Assembly: GCA_945834535.1 (NCBI GenBank)
Contig: CAMAHM010000007.1
Location: 1 to 33,712, forward strand
Length of the DNA: 33,712 bases
Reading direction: 5' to 3'
Source: an uncultured Sutterella sp.
GTDB taxonomy: Bacteria > Pseudomonadota > Gammaproteobacteria > Burkholderiales > Burkholderiaceae_F
Position 1 is the stretch's first letter; each line of letters begins with the position of its first letter. The notes below the pieces were generated by a model. It did not search any database. It saw only the letters and a list, made by a program, of their open reading frames with translations, and had not been told where the DNA came from. Below are positions 17,462-24,913 of this stretch, piece after piece. Position numbers and translations under genes: made by a program.

Positions 17462-18414
17462 CACGGACGCCCCCAGACCACAGCCTCGTACGAAGGCTGC
17501 GCTTTGATCATTCCGCGCTCAAGCATCCAGGCACCCACGCGCTCGACCTCCTCGGCCTTGGGCAGAGGCGGCAGACCGTCGGCCGTGCCGAAAAGAGAAA
17601 ACCGCACCATCTTGTAGGACGAAGCAGCAGGCTTGGGAAGAAGACGTTTTTGGACCATCAGCGCGCGGTATTTTTCAGGATTATCTTCAATGCGCTTGGC
17701 GGCAGCGGCCACCGCACGGCGGAAGGCGCGCACCACGTCGTCCGTGAGAACCGTCTTTTTGAGCGCCACAACCGCCAGAGCCTCGTTAAGCCCCCGGTCG
17801 TCCCAAATGACGCGGCCGCCCTTTTGCTCCACAACACTCACGAGGGGCTCGGGCAAAAGCGCCGTTTCAATCTGCCCCGAGACGAGCATCTGCAGGCGAA
17901 TCGGAATCTGACGCACTTCGGTCTTTTTGAGCGCTGAAGCAGGAAGCTTTTCGGTGCCCGTCATACGATCCAAAAGGTAGTCGATGATAGTCGAAGCGCT
18001 CATGGCCGTGGAGGTGGCAGCAAGCTTGTCGAGCCCCGTGATGCGGTCCGAAAACTTGGGCGAGACCACTAAAGCGAACGCACGCTGCGCGCTCGTCGTG
18101 TGCGTTGTCGTCAGCACCACCGCCTGCGGCGCGCCCGTTTCGTTCTGCACGAAAACGTTCATCAGGTCACCGAAATGTCCGTCGATGCGCCCGGCACGCA
18201 TGGCCGCCCCGACTTCGAGCGCGCTCTTAAAGGGAACCGTTGCGACGTCGAGCCCCTCCTTTTTAAAAAGCCCCTCTTCGACGGCCACGTCGAGCACGAC
18301 GGAGTCGGCCGCAGGGAGCGTGCCGATTCTGAGGGTCTGTGCGCAGAGCGTCCCGGAAAAGGCAAAGACGAGCGAAAGAGCAAACCATCGGGCGGCGCGG
18401 AACAAGTCGGTCAT
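17461..18414 (-). CDS. ABC transporter substrate-binding protein (NMT1/SsuA-like)
   Basis: This is the predicted periplasmic binding protein of the importer. The 317-residue product has a Sec signal with a hydrophobic core (WFALSLVFAFSG) and probable cleavage after CAQ near residue 26. A type II binding fold follows (LRIGTLPAADSVVLDVAVEE, then GLFKKEGLDV and SGQIETALLPEP), as in aliphatic sulfonate or NMT1/THI5-like proteins. The ligand cannot be named. ATG 18412-18414 is chosen because it precedes the signal peptide; the frame is open 16 codons further but adds no signal features. The start has no strong ribosome site. The cpoB terminator lies only about 34 bases upstream, leaving little room for a promoter. 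Confidence 0.85.
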   Translation of the reverse strand: MTDLFRAARWFALSLVFAFSGTLCAQTLRIGTLPAADSVVLDVAVEEGLFKKEGLDVATVPFKSALEVGAAMRAGRIDGHFGDLMNVFVQNETGAPQAVVLTTTHTTSAQRAFALVVSPKFSDRITGLDKLAATSTAMSASTIIDYLLDRMTGTEKLPASALKKTEVRQIPIRLQMLVSGQIETALLPEPLVSVVEQKGGRVIWDDRGLNEALAVVALKKTVLTDDVVRAFRRAVAAAAKRIEDNPEKYRALMVQKRLLPKPAASSYKMVRFSLFGTADGLPPLPKAEEVERVGAWMLERGMIKAQPSYEAVVWGRP

Positions 18415-18440
18415 AGTGGTTTTTGTGTTGCTGATAAAAG

Positions 18441-18479
18441 ACGCAAACGCCTGTTCCCGCAATCACACGGAAACAGGCG
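18441..18479 (-). terminator. Rho-independent terminator after cpoB
   Basis: Arms at 18448-18459 and 18468-18479 form 11 of 12 base pairs around an eight-base loop. On the minus strand the hairpin is followed by TTTGCGTCTTTT. It ends the tolB-pal-cpoB unit just before the ABC importer genes. Confidence 0.75.
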
Positions 18480-18514
18480 GGTGCAAAAGCTTCCTTCAAA
18501 AGAAGCCGTGCACG

Positions 18515-19258
18515 TTATTTCTTGGCACTCTTGCTCGAGAGCGATTTGAGACGCTTGGCAGCCTGTTCGGCAGCCCCCGTGCCCTCGTAGTCCTTGATGA
18601 TTTCCTTGAGAAGCTTCACGGCGGCGGTCTTGTTTCCGAGCCCTGTGAGCGCCGCAGCCTTGGAGAGCTTGGCTTCGGGAACGCGTTCGTGCTTGGGGAA
18701 GCGCTCGATGAGTTCGTCCTGCATCGTGACGGCCTCCTTCATGCGGCCTGCGGCGTAAAGCGCCGTACCGCGCCAGTAGAGGGCCGAAGCTGCGTAGGGC
18801 GTCTCAGGCGTGTCAACGAGAAGCAGTTCAAGAAGATTCAGGCAGGCCGTGTACTTTTCCTGCATGAAGAGTGCAAGCGCCGTCTTGTAGCGACGCGTCT
18901 CTTCAGAAGACACCTTCTGAGCCTTGCCGTCGATGGTTTCTTCCGTGGGCTCGATCACGCGCAGGCGCTTGTCGAGGTCGCCGAAAAGTTCCTTGGCGGC
19001 GCGACGCTGCTGCTGCACGGCGTTGCCGAGTTCGTCGATCTGACCGATGAACTTGGAATTTTGCTCGCGGAGCTGATCAATCTGCCCCTGCAGCATGACC
19101 TGAGCATTCTGCGCGGCATCCATGCGCTCACGCAGTTCCAAAATGGCGCGACGGGCATCGTCGTCGCCAAAAAGCGCGTGAGCCGGAGCGCTCACGGCAA
19201 GCGCCGCGGCTGCCAAAAGGAGCGGCCGCGCGAGACGTTGAGAAAACTGCATCGTCAT
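18515..19258 (-). CDS. cpoB: Cell division coordinator CpoB (YbgF)
   Basis: This periplasmic protein links Tol-Pal function to septal peptidoglycan synthesis. The 247-residue product has a Sec signal ending near APAHA|LFGDD. A coiled-coil region (about residues 35-100, Q-rich) mediates trimerisation in the family. A C-terminal TPR domain (about 120-240) includes YWRGTALYAAGRMKEA and AALTGLGNKTAAVKLLKEII. ATG 19258 and ATG 19252 are both possible; GGAG is nine bases from the second and three from the first, so the second may be the true start. It lies nine bases after pal. Confidence 0.93.
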   Translation of the reverse strand: MTMQFSQRLARPLLLAAAALAVSAPAHALFGDDDARRAILELRERMDAAQNAQVMLQGQIDQLREQNSKFIGQIDELGNAVQQQRRAAKELFGDLDKRLRVIEPTEETIDGKAQKVSSEETRRYKTALALFMQEKYTACLNLLELLLVDTPETPYAASALYWRGTALYAAGRMKEAVTMQDELIERFPKHERVPEAKLSKAAALTGLGNKTAAVKLLKEIIKDYEGTGAAEQAAKRLKSLSSKSAKK

Positions 19259-19267
19259 TGTCTCCGA

Positions 19268-19750
19268 TTAGGGAGCGACCACGTCGGCACGGCGGTTGAG
19301 CGCCCAGGCTTCTTCGTTTTCACCGGAGGCAACGGGCTTTTCCGAGCCGAAGCTCACGGCTTCAATACGCGAAGCGGGCACGCCGAAAAGCTGCAGACGC
19401 TGCTTGACGGCTTCGCTGCGCTTTTGGCCGAGCGCGAGGTTGTATTCACGGCTGCCGCGACTGTCGGTATTGCCCTGCACCTGCACGGCCTGCTTGGGAG
19501 AGGCGATGAGCGCGCGGGCATGGCGCTCGATCACGGGGATGTATTCGGGCTTGACGGTGTAGGAGTCAAAGTCAAAGTACACCGAGTCGGGCTTAAAAGG
19601 TGAAGCCGACTGCGCCTTGGCGCGAGCCATGGCTTCGGCCGCGCTCGTACCCTGTTTGGCCGATTCATCGAGCTGCACGCTCGAGCAGCCGGCAAGAAGC
19701 AGCACGGATCCGGCCAGAACCGTCAAAGCCGCCTTGTGAAAGTTACGCAT
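19268..19750 (-). CDS. pal: Peptidoglycan-associated lipoprotein Pal
   Basis: Pal is an outer-membrane lipoprotein that anchors the membrane to peptidoglycan and partners with TolB. The 160-residue product has a lipobox LLAGC with C22 as the lipidated residue, then an Ala/Gln-rich linker. An OmpA-like domain follows, containing the peptidoglycan-binding block VQGNTDSRGSREYNLALGQKR. ATG 19748-19750 is preferred over the upstream in-frame start because GGGAG lies eight bases before it and the signal peptide begins there. It sits between tolB (48 bases upstream) and cpoB. Confidence 0.96.
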   Translation of the reverse strand: MRNFHKAALTVLAGSVLLLAGCSSVQLDESAKQGTSAAEAMARAKAQSASPFKPDSVYFDFDSYTVKPEYIPVIERHARALIASPKQAVQVQGNTDSRGSREYNLALGQKRSEAVKQRLQLFGVPASRIEAVSFGSEKPVASGENEEAWALNRRADVVAP

Positions 19751-19798
19751 GATTGGAACTCCCTTGTCATTCGTATTCAACGTATTCAAAACCCCGGA

Positions 19799-21094
19799 CT
19801 ACTGCAGCAGAGGACCCCAGGTCGGTTCGCGGATGTCGCCCGCGGCGGCCGTGAGCCAGCTCGTTACCGCACCGTCCACGCTCACCGTACCGAGCACGCC
19901 CTTGCGGCCGCGCTCGCTCGCGTAGACGATCATTCGTCCGTTGGGCGAGAAGCACGGGCTCTCGTCGAACTGGTTGTGCGTGAGGATCATTTCCTGCCCC
20001 GTGGCGATCTCCATGATAGCAACACGGTAACGGCCTTCGACGCGCGTGATGTAGGAAAGGTGCGTGCCGGCAGGGTTCAGGACGGGACTGACGGCATAGT
20101 TGCCGTTGAAAGTCACGCGCTCGGCCTTGCCGCCTTCGACGGGCTGACGGTAGATCTGGGCATTTCCGCCGCGATCGCTCGTAAAGTAGAGCCACTTGCC
20201 GTCGGGCGAAAACACGGGTTCGGTGTCGATTGCCATAGAACGCGAAAAACGCGTCACGCCCGAGCCGTCCGTATTGATAAGGAAAATCTGCGTGTAGCCG
20301 TCGCGCGACAGCGCCACGGCCAGATGTTTTCCGTCAGGCGAAAAGGCGGGCGCCGAATTGTTGCCGCGGAAGTTGGCAAGAATCCGCCGCTGTCCGCTCG
20401 CAAGCTCGTGCAGGTACACGACGGGCTTTTTGGCTTCAAAACTCACGTAAGCAAGCTGCTTGCCGTCGGGCGACCAGGCCGGAGAAATAATGGGCTCGCG
20501 GCTTTTGAGCGCGGGCAGTGCGTTGGCGCCGTCGCTGTCGGCCACAATGAGCTCGTAGCTGTCCTTGGCGTGCTGCACCACGTACGCCAGACGCGAGCAG
20601 AACATGGCGCCCATGCCGGTCAGCTTGTTGTAGACGCGATCGGCGATGCGGTGCGCGATCATGCGAATCTGACGCTGCGTGCTCGTGCTGATCCACTCGT
20701 CGATCATGCCGCCCTGCACGACGTCAAAGACGCGGCAGCGCACCTCCCAGCGGCCGTCGGCGAGCTTTTCAATCGAGCCCGTGACGAGCACGTTGGCCTG
20801 ACGCGAGCGCCACAGCTGCATGTCGGGCGAGACGGTCTGCGTGACCGTGGGTTCGCCCTGCGTCGGAATCAAACGAAAGTCCCCGGTGCGCGACAGGTCG
20901 GCCGCCACCACGCGCATGAGGTCAAACTGCGCGCGATTGGAGCCGTTGAGCATTTCAAGCGCAATCGGAATCTGGTTGGCGCCGACGCCGAAGATTTCAA
21001 TGCGAAGCTGCGCCCGAGCGGCGTTGGCTGCGGCGAGCGCCGCCGAAGCGGCTGCGGCGCCGAGCACGGTACGACGGGTCAAAGACAAAGCCAT
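19799..21094 (-). CDS. tolB: Tol-Pal system protein TolB
   Basis: TolB is a periplasmic beta-propeller protein that binds Pal. The 431-residue product has an N-terminal TolB domain (starting QLRIEIFGVGANQIPIAL). Repeated propeller blades of the type SPAWSPDGKQLAYVSF and PVFSPDGKWLYFTSDRGG follow. Length matches the family (about 430). The signal begins MALSLTRRTVLGAAAA; the twin arginine at residues 7-8 and the moderately hydrophobic Ala-rich stretch look Tat-like, with probable cleavage after ARA (residue 28). ATG 21092-21094 is used, with AAGGA close upstream. The frame is open another 44 codons, through a hairpin-rich leader, and that part is not conserved. Confidence 0.95.
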   Translation of the reverse strand: MALSLTRRTVLGAAAASAALAAANAARAQLRIEIFGVGANQIPIALEMLNGSNRAQFDLMRVVAADLSRTGDFRLIPTQGEPTVTQTVSPDMQLWRSRQANVLVTGSIEKLADGRWEVRCRVFDVVQGGMIDEWISTSTQRQIRMIAHRIADRVYNKLTGMGAMFCSRLAYVVQHAKDSYELIVADSDGANALPALKSREPIISPAWSPDGKQLAYVSFEAKKPVVYLHELASGQRRILANFRGNNSAPAFSPDGKHLAVALSRDGYTQIFLINTDGSGVTRFSRSMAIDTEPVFSPDGKWLYFTSDRGGNAQIYRQPVEGGKAERVTFNGNYAVSPVLNPAGTHLSYITRVEGRYRVAIMEIATGQEMILTHNQFDESPCFSPNGRMIVYASERGRKGVLGTVSVDGAVTSWLTAAAGDIREPTWGPLLQ

Positions 21095-21114
21095 AAATCC
21101 TTTCTCTGACAGAC

Positions 21115-21221
21115 TTCGGGGCCCGGCGCTTGGAAAAAGACCCGGCCCCCGACATGACGAATGGGGCCCGAGGGCCCCTCTGAGGGATATGCGGGCATTC
21201 GGGATGCACCGAAATGCCCGC
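21115..21221 (-). other. Three consecutive GC-rich hairpins between purH and tolB
   Basis: The 140-base gap holds three inverted repeats. The first pairs GCGGGCATTCGG (21191-21202) with CCGAAATGCCCGC (21209-21221), with one bulge. The second pairs GGGGCCC (21163-21169) with GGGCCCC (21172-21178). The third pairs 21116-21126 with 21141-21151, with one mismatch. None is followed by a good T run on the minus strand. They may end or slow purH transcription, or structure the tolB leader. Confidence 0.5.
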
Positions 21222-21234
21222 GCCAACCGACCGA

Positions 21235-22791
21235 TTAGTGGCGGAAATGGCGCTCGCCCGTGAAGACCATCACGATGCCGCGTTCGTCGGCGGCGGCGAT
21301 CACTTCATCGTCGCGGATCGAGCCGCCCGGCTGGATCACGCAGGTCGCGCCCTGATCGACGATCACATCAAGACCGTCGCGGAACGGGAAGAAGGCGTCC
21401 GAAGCCGCGGCGCTGCCCACGAGCGAGAGCCCCGATTCCTGCGCCTTGATGGCGGCGATGCGGGCCGAGTCGACACGGCTCATCTGGCCGGCGCCCACGC
21501 CGAGCGTCATACCGTTGTGCGCGTAGACGATGGTGTTGGACTTCACAAAGCGCGCAACGTTCCAGGCAAACATCATGTCGGCAATCTGAGCCGAGGTGGG
21601 CTGCTTCTTGGTCACAACCTTGAGTTCGGACTCGTCGCAGATGCGGCTGTCGGGCGTCTGAACGAGCAGACCGCCGCCGACGCGCTTAAATTCGTAGTCG
21701 TTGTGGGCGTTGCCCAAAGCCACGGTAAGCACGCGCAGGTTCTTCTTGGCAGCGAAGATTTCGAGCGCTTCGGGGGCGAACTCGGGAGCGATCACAACTT
21801 CGGCAAACTGCTTGGCCACTTCGCTAGCGGCCGCGCCGTCCACCGGACGGTTGAAGGCGATGATGCCGCCGAAGGCGCTCTTGGGATCGGTCTTGAAGGC
21901 CTTGAGGTAGCTTTCAAGGGCGCTCACACCGATGGCAGCGCCGCAGGGATTGGCGTGCTTGATGATCACGCAGGCGGGCGCTTCAAAACTGCGCACGGCT
22001 TCCCAGGCCGCATCGCTGTCGGCGATGTTGTTGTAGGAGAGCTCCTTACCCTGGATCTGATGGTAGCCGGCCAAGAGTCCCGGAGCGATGAAGTGTTCGC
22101 GGTAAAAGGCTGCCGACTGGTGGGGATTTTCGCCGTAGCGCATGTCCTGCACCTTGACCCACTGGCGGTTGAAGACTTCCGGAAATTCCTTCGTGCGCTG
22201 GTTGTTTTCATCCAGGCTCGTGAGGTAGTTCGTGATCGCTGCGTCGTAGCGGGCGGTATGAGCGAACACCTTCTTGGCCAGAGCCAGGCGCGTAGCAGCC
22301 GTCACGGCACCTTCGGCACGAATTTCTTCGAGGATGCGGCTGTAGTCGGTGGGATCGACCACCACGGCCACGGATTCATGGTTCTTGGCCGCGGCGCGGA
22401 TCATGGTCGGGCCGCCGATGTCGATGTTTTCGATGGCGAGCTCAAACGTGCAGTCGGGGCGGGCGATCGTCTGTTCGAACGGATAGAGATTCACGCACAC
22501 AATGTCGATCGGATCGATGTTGTGCGCGGCGATGGCGGCCATGTGTTCGGGCACGCAGCGGCGGGCGAGAATGCCGCCGTGGATGTGCGGGTCAAGCGTC
22601 TTGACGCGGCCGTCGAGCATTTCCGGAAAGCCCGTGTAGTCCGACACTTCCTGGCAGGGGATGCCTTCCTTCGTAAGAAGCTTGGCCGTGCCGCCCGTCG
22701 AAAGAATGTGGTAGCCGAGTTCGGCAAGACCGCGGGCGAATTCGACCACGCCCGTCTTGTCGGAAACGCTGATCAGTGCTTGTTTACGCAT
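21235..22791 (-). CDS. purH: Bifunctional AICAR transformylase/IMP cyclohydrolase
   Basis: PurH catalyses the last two steps of de novo purine synthesis, formylating AICAR and closing the ring to IMP. The 518-residue product has an N-terminal MGS-like cyclohydrolase domain ([20 protein letters not shown] and [22 protein letters not shown] segment [12 protein letters not shown]). The C-terminal transformylase domain has [11 protein letters not shown], then [15 protein letters not shown] and the C-terminal [12 protein letters not shown]. Length matches the family (about 520). ATG 22789-22791 has AGAGGA eight bases upstream. It follows fis by 17 bases; dusB-fis-purH is a known betaproteobacterial order. 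Confidence 0.97.
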   Translation of the reverse strand: MRKQALISVSDKTGVVEFARGLAELGYHILSTGGTAKLLTKEGIPCQEVSDYTGFPEMLDGRVKTLDPHIHGGILARRCVPEHMAAIAAHNIDPIDIVCVNLYPFEQTIARPDCTFELAIENIDIGGPTMIRAAAKNHESVAVVVDPTDYSRILEEIRAEGAVTAATRLALAKKVFAHTARYDAAITNYLTSLDENNQRTKEFPEVFNRQWVKVQDMRYGENPHQSAAFYREHFIAPGLLAGYHQIQGKELSYNNIADSDAAWEAVRSFEAPACVIIKHANPCGAAIGVSALESYLKAFKTDPKSAFGGIIAFNRPVDGAAASEVAKQFAEVVIAPEFAPEALEIFAAKKNLRVLTVALGNAHNDYEFKRVGGGLLVQTPDSRICDESELKVVTKKQPTSAQIADMMFAWNVARFVKSNTIVYAHNGMTLGVGAGQMSRVDSARIAAIKAQESGLSLVGSAAASDAFFPFRDGLDVIVDQGATCVIQPGGSIRDDEVIAAADERGIVMVFTGERHFRH

Positions 22792-22808
22792 CGTTTGATT
22801 CCTCTGAA

Positions 22809-23153
22809 TTAAAACGTCTCCGTCAAAAAGCCGTGTTGCCGCAGCTTTTTGCGCAGAGTGTTTCGGTTGATTCCCAAAATTTTTGCGGCGGCAAGCTGTT
22901 TGCCGCCCGCCTTATCCATTGCCCACTGCAAAAGGGGTCTCTCGGCGGCCGCAACGACCATGTCGTGGGTCGGCAGGCCCTTGACGCCCTCAAGGTCGGC
23001 CAAATACTGTTCCACACGCAAAATCACAAGTGCCGAAAAAGCGTCGTTGACGTTCACGTCCGGGCGCAGAAATTCGTCGGCCCGCCGACGGGCCTTCACA
23101 AGCGCCTCGGGAACCGGGGCGCCGTTGACTGCGTTTTGAACTGCGTCACTCAT
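22809..23153 (-). CDS. fis: Fis family DNA-binding protein
   Basis: Fis is a nucleoid-associated regulator of rRNA promoters, recombination and growth-phase genes. The 114-residue product has the C-terminal helix-turn-helix [22 protein letters not shown], characteristic of Fis and of NtrC-type C termini. With no AAA+ domain it is a stand-alone Fis. It is about 16 residues longer than E. coli Fis at the N terminus. Its ATG overlaps the dusB stop by four bases (ATGA), as in the dusB-fis operon of Enterobacteria. purH follows 17 bases later. Confidence 0.94.
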   Translation of the reverse strand: MSDAVQNAVNGAPVPEALVKARRRADEFLRPDVNVNDAFSALVILRVEQYLADLEGVKGLPTHDMVVAAAERPLLQWAMDKAGGKQLAAAKILGINRNTLRKKLRQHGFLTETF

Positions 23154-24175
23154 GACTCAAAAAATTCCAACAAACCTGCGCGCGCCTCTTCGAGTGAATC
23201 GGTACGCACCACTATTTCCATAAGCCGCTCATCGTGAGCGTCTTTGTCCCGCGCAAAGCGCGTCATATACCAACGGGCGTGCTTGCGAAAGCTCCTTAGG
23301 GCCGCCAGTCGCCCCCGCTCGAGCTGCTCGTCGTCTCCACCCTTTGCCTCTTCGCGCACCCAATAGTCGACGTGCGCGTCGAAGTGTTCCAACACGGTGC
23401 TGCCCGCCTCGCTTCGTGCGGGAAGCCCCGGATCCGGATCGCCCGCCAAAAGCGCACGCGCGCGACGGAAAATCCACGGATTGCCATAGGCTCCGCGCCC
23501 GATCATGACGCCGGCCGCGCCCGTTTTTTCAATGAGCGCCAACACATCGGCGGGCTCGAGCACATCGCCGTTGGCCACAACCGGAATCGAAACCGCACGT
23601 ACCACGCGTGCAATTTCGAGCGCGTCCGAGCGTCCCGTAAACCGGGCCGCCCGAGTGCGTCCGTGCACGGTCACCGCCGCAAGGCCTTCTTGCTCGGCCG
23701 CTCGCGCGATGTCCGCTGCATTTTTATGCACCTCGTCCCAGCCGGTGCGCATTTTGACCGTCACCGGAAGCGTCACGGCCTGCCGCACCGCACGCATGAT
23801 GCGGCGCGCCAGCTCGGGCTCACGCATGATGGCCGACCCGCAGGCCTTGCCGCAGACCATGCGCGCAGGACACCCGAAATTGATATCGACGATGCGCGCA
23901 CCGCCCTCCTGGGCAATCTGCGCAGCACGGGCCATCTCATCGGGGTCGGCCCCCAAAAGCTGCACCACGGGCAGGGGATCGTCGGCATCGGCCCGCGTAC
24001 GGCGCTGCGTCATGGCACTGCAGCGCAAATGCGCGTCCGAAGCGGCCATTTCGGCCACGGTAAGTCCCGCGCCCATCCGTCGGCAGACACGACGGTAAGG
24101 CACGTCCGTGACGCCGGCCATGGGAGCGAGCACCAGACCGCTCTCAACAGCGTAGGGACCGATTTTCAACACCAC
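23150..24175 (-). CDS. dusB: tRNA-dihydrouridine synthase B
   Basis: This flavoprotein reduces specific uridines in the tRNA D-loop to dihydrouridine. The 341-residue product has a TIM-barrel start with APMAGVTDVPYR. The catalytic Cys is C102 in INFGCPARMV. Further family segments are VTVKMRTGWD, VTVHGRTR and IPVVANGDV, followed by GVMIGRGAYGNPW, which binds FMN. The start is ambiguous: GTG 24173-24175, GTG 24170-24172 and TTG 24167-24169 are adjacent in frame, and the ribosome site is weak. It is the first gene of dusB-fis-purH. Confidence 0.95.
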   Translation of the reverse strand: MVLKIGPYAVESGLVLAPMAGVTDVPYRRVCRRMGAGLTVAEMAASDAHLRCSAMTQRRTRADADDPLPVVQLLGADPDEMARAAQIAQEGGARIVDINFGCPARMVCGKACGSAIMREPELARRIMRAVRQAVTLPVTVKMRTGWDEVHKNAADIARAAEQEGLAAVTVHGRTRAARFTGRSDALEIARVVRAVSIPVVANGDVLEPADVLALIEKTGAAGVMIGRGAYGNPWIFRRARALLAGDPDPGLPARSEAGSTVLEHFDAHVDYWVREEAKGGDDEQLERGRLAALRSFRKHARWYMTRFARDKDAHDERLMEIVVRTDSLEEARAGLLEFFES

Positions 24176-24214
24176 GCAACACCCAGACAGTTTCGGTTCC
24201 CGATATCGAGGGCA

Positions 24215-24220
24215 ATTGTA
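24215..24220 (-). promoter_or_regulatory. Candidate -10 of the dusB-fis-purH promoter
   Basis: The minus strand reads TACAAT here, about 40 bases before the dusB start and next to a GC-rich region. No good -35 is seen at 16-18 bases. A GC-rich inverted repeat (24229-24236 with 24241-24248) lies just upstream and might instead act as an end signal for pncA. Confidence 0.35.
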
Positions 24221-24271
24221 CAGGACGGGGGGCGCGACACCGCGCCCCGAAAGTCCCCTCGCACCAACCTC

Positions 24272-24913
24272 TTATCGCCCGAGCGCCTTGAGCGTGTCGG
24301 CGACCGTGACGGTGTCGACGCCCGCCTCAGCCCAGGCCGCGCGGGCCTTGGCAAGCGAGCCGTCGGCGTCGATCGCGCGGCTGGCCTCTTCAACCACATG
24401 CACGGTGAACCCGGCAGCGGCCGCGTCAAGCGCCGTCCAGCTCACGCAAAAGTCGGTCGCAAGCCCGCACACCCAGACTTCCCGGATGCCGCGCTCGGCA
24501 AGCCAGCCCGCCAGTCCCGTCTTCGTTTTGCGGTCGGCTTCCATAAAGCCCGAGTAGCTGTCGCAATTTTCGTGCATGCCCTTGCGAACGATCACGGCGG
24601 CATGCGTTGTCTCAAGTCCCGGAGCAAAATCAGCACCCGCCGTGCCCGCCACGCAATGGTCGGGCCACAGCACCTGCGACCCCGTGCCTTCAATTTCAAT
24701 GACGTCAAAGGGAGCGCTACCCGCGTGCGAGGAAGCAAAGCTCACATGCCCCGCGGGATGCCAGTCGGCCGTCAGCACCACGGTTTCAAAAGCAGCCGTG
24801 AGTGTATTGACGACGGGGACGATTTCGTCTCCCCCCGCCACCGCAAGGGCTCCGCCCGGCAGAAAATCGTTCTGCACGTCGACGACGATCAGAGCCTTGT
24901 TTTGTTGTGTCAT
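24272..24913 (-). CDS. pncA: Nicotinamidase
   Basis: The enzyme hydrolyses nicotinamide to nicotinate for NAD salvage. The 213-residue product belongs to the isochorismatase-like fold. The expected catalytic triad is present: D12 in IVVDVQNDF, K111 in VRKGM, and C156 in ATDFCVSWTALDA. The metal ligands D50, H52 and H56 are in TADWHPAGHVSF. Length equals typical PncA (about 213). ATG 24911-24913 is chosen because GGGAG lies eight bases upstream; the open frame nine codons earlier is not conserved. Its start overlaps the stop of the upstream gene by four bases, making it the last gene of the amgK-murU unit. Confidence 0.93.
   Translation of the reverse strand: MTQQNKALIVVDVQNDFLPGGALAVAGGDEIVPVVNTLTAAFETVVLTADWHPAGHVSFASSHAGSAPFDVIEIEGTGSQVLWPDHCVAGTAGADFAPGLETTHAAVIVRKGMHENCDSYSGFMEADRKTKTGLAGWLAERGIREVWVCGLATDFCVSWTALDAAAAGFTVHVVEEASRAIDADGSLAKARAAWAEAGVDTVTVADTLKALGR

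Noticed and set aside
21095..21226. Upstream extension of tolB (44 extra codons)
   Set aside because: The extension runs through GC hairpins, places the signal peptide internally and shows no conserved features; ATG 21094 gives normal length.
24229..24248. Terminator after pncA
   Set aside because: The GGGGCGCG/CGCGCCCC stem is strong but is followed on the minus strand by CCGTCC, with no T run, and may belong to the dusB promoter region; it was not called.
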